A stretch of DNA of 5,708 nt from positions 1 to 5,708 of the forward strand of contig JADGBD010000140.1 of the NCBI GenBank assembly GCA_015231665.1, given 5' to 3'. Positions 4,870-5,708 of this stretch are shown here, piece by piece (positions within the stretch are counted from its first letter, which is position 1; every line of letters begins with the position of its first letter). The position numbers and the translations under genes were made by a program. This DNA is from Gammaproteobacteria bacterium (lineage in GTDB: Bacteria > Pseudomonadota > Gammaproteobacteria > Chromatiales > Chromatiaceae). A model generated the notes under the pieces. The model made no database searches. It was not told the origin of the DNA and saw only the letters and a program-made list of their open reading frames with translations.

Positions 4870-4893
4870 TCCATTGGCGTTCATTTGCGGACT
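4870..4893. repeat. Solitary terminus of the long palindromic repeat
   Basis: This 24-bp segment is the inverted copy of 456-479, the outer arm of the first long repeat, with 23 of 24 bases identical (TGGCGTTCATTTGCGGACT at its core). No CGCRGAG core accompanies it. It lies 37 bp before the ATP-grasp start codon, outside the operon that carries the other copies. Confidence 0.8.
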
Positions 4894-4929
4894 ATCCACC
4901 GGGGACTATTGCTTTACACAAGGCCAACC

Positions 4930-5708
4930 ATGACGGAACAACGCAAGATCGATTGGTTTGATGAGATGCTGGAGGCCCAGGGCTCGCCCCGGCCGGGCAT
5001 GGGCATGCTGGCGGACTGGATGATCCAGGCACCGAGGGATCGGCTGAAGCAGCGCAAAAAGGAGGCCGAGACCCTGTTCCGGCGTATCGGCATCACCTTT
5101 GCTGTTTACGGCGAGGGTGGTGACCCGGAGCGGCTGATTCCCTTCGATATCATCCCGCGCATTGTGCGCGCCAGCGAGTGGGCCTTTCTCGCCCGCGGTC
5201 TGGAGCAGCGGGTGCGGGCGCTGAACCGGTTTCTGCAGGATGTCTATCACCGGGGCGAGATCATCGCTGCCGGCAAGGGGCCGGCTGAGCTGGTGCTGCT
5301 GAACAAGGCCTATCTGCCGGAAATGCGCGGCGTGCAGGCCCCTGGCGGGGTCTATACCCACATCGCCGGCATCGATATTGTCCGCACCGGCCCGGACGAC
5401 TTCTATGTGCTGGAGGACAACACCCGCACGCCCTCGGGGGTGTCCTACATGCTGCAGAACCGCGAGGTGATGATGCGGCTGTTCCCCGATCTGTTCAAAA
5501 GCCATCAGGTGGCGCCGGTGGATCACTATCCCGATGACCTGCTCGCCAGCCTGACCAGCTGCGCGCCGCCCGCCTGCAAATCAGACCCCACGGTGGTGGT
5601 GCTCTCGCCGGGGCTGTACAACTCGGCCTACTACGAGCACAGCTTTCTCGCCGACAAGATGGGCGTGGAACTGGTGGAGGGGCAGGACCTGTTCGTCAAA
5701 AACAATAG
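4930..5708 (+). CDS. Circularly permuted ATP-grasp protein (DUF404/DUF407 type), 3' end outside window
   Basis: An open frame of 259 codons starts at ATG 4930, with AAGG and a 6-base spacer before it, and continues off the right edge; full-length members have roughly 470-490 residues. Recognisable family stretches are PFDIIPRI (71-78), RALNRFLQDVYH (96-107), HIAGIDIVR (144-152), YVLEDNTRTPSGVSYMLQNR (159-178), LSPGLYNSAYYEHSFLA (225-241) and LVEGQDL (248-254). The family is predicted to use ATP to form amide or peptide-like bonds. It is typically encoded with an alpha-E (DUF403) protein and a transglutaminase-like protein, which would be expected just beyond the window; the substrate is unknown. 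It is divergent from the guanidine operon and shares no visible regulatory element with it. A TTG at 4909 is in frame but less well placed. No convincing promoter was recognised upstream. Confidence 0.93.
   Translation, partial: MTEQRKIDWFDEMLEAQGSPRPGMGMLADWMIQAPRDRLKQRKKEAETLFRRIGITFAVYGEGGDPERLIPFDIIPRIVRASEWAFLARGLEQRVRALNRFLQDVYHRGEIIAAGKGPAELVLLNKAYLPEMRGVQAPGGVYTHIAGIDIVRTGPDDFYVLEDNTRTPSGVSYMLQNREVMMRLFPDLFKSHQVAPVDHYPDDLLASLTSCAPPACKSDPTVVVLSPGLYNSAYYEHSFLADKMGVELVEGQDLFVKNN

Noticed and set aside
4909..4932. TTG at 4909 as start of the ATP-grasp gene
   Set aside because: ATG at 4930 has a well-spaced AAGG, while the TTG has no ribosome site and would add only seven residues.

Overview
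This window looks like chromosomal DNA of a GC-rich gammaproteobacterium. That inference rests on its codon use, intergenic repeat types and gene families; no taxonomic marker is present. The left three quarters hold a minus-strand operon running from about 4530 down past base 1. In transcription order it encodes a periplasmic substrate-binding protein (3286-4329), an inner-membrane permease (2381-3202), an ABC ATPase (1614-2384), and two paralogous DUF1989 proteins of the 'urea carboxylase/amidolyase-associated' type (665-1384, and 1-429, cut by the window edge). This is the front half of the locus historically annotated as urea carboxylase-associated. It is now understood as a guanidine-assimilation locus: guanidine carboxylase, the heteromeric carboxyguanidine deiminase formed by the two DUF1989 proteins, and allophanate hydrolase. 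The carboxylase and hydrolase would be expected beyond base 1.

The guanidine assignment is supported directly, because a guanidine-I (ykkC-yxkD) riboswitch lies in the leader of the substrate-binding-protein gene (about 4384-4480, minus strand), with its hallmark conserved segments intact. Just upstream, in the correct order and spacing, are a sigma-54-like promoter (4541-4556), an A/T-rich tract (4558-4581) and two NtrC-like dyads centred 31 bp apart (4620-4636 and 4651-4667). The implied design is dual control: nitrogen limitation starts transcription, and guanidine releases expression. One segment between the aptamer and the start codon can pair with three different, mutually exclusive partners, which makes it an attractive candidate expression platform.

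The gaps between operon genes are occupied by a palindromic repeat family built of 9-10 bp CGCRGAG units. There are two long copies (456-656 and 1417-1614) and one short copy (3212-3278). A nearly identical copy of its outer 24-bp terminus stands alone at 4870-4893. A second, C/G-run repeat occurs at 4784-4848 and, in degenerate form, inside the second long element.

At the right end a divergent plus-strand gene (4930 to beyond 5708) encodes the N-terminal 259 residues of a circularly permuted ATP-grasp protein (DUF404/DUF407 type). It is probably unrelated to guanidine use. The 600-bp divergent intergenic region (4330-4929) holds the riboswitch, promoter and enhancer features, a hairpin with a T-run, and the two repeats; I see no credible protein gene in it.
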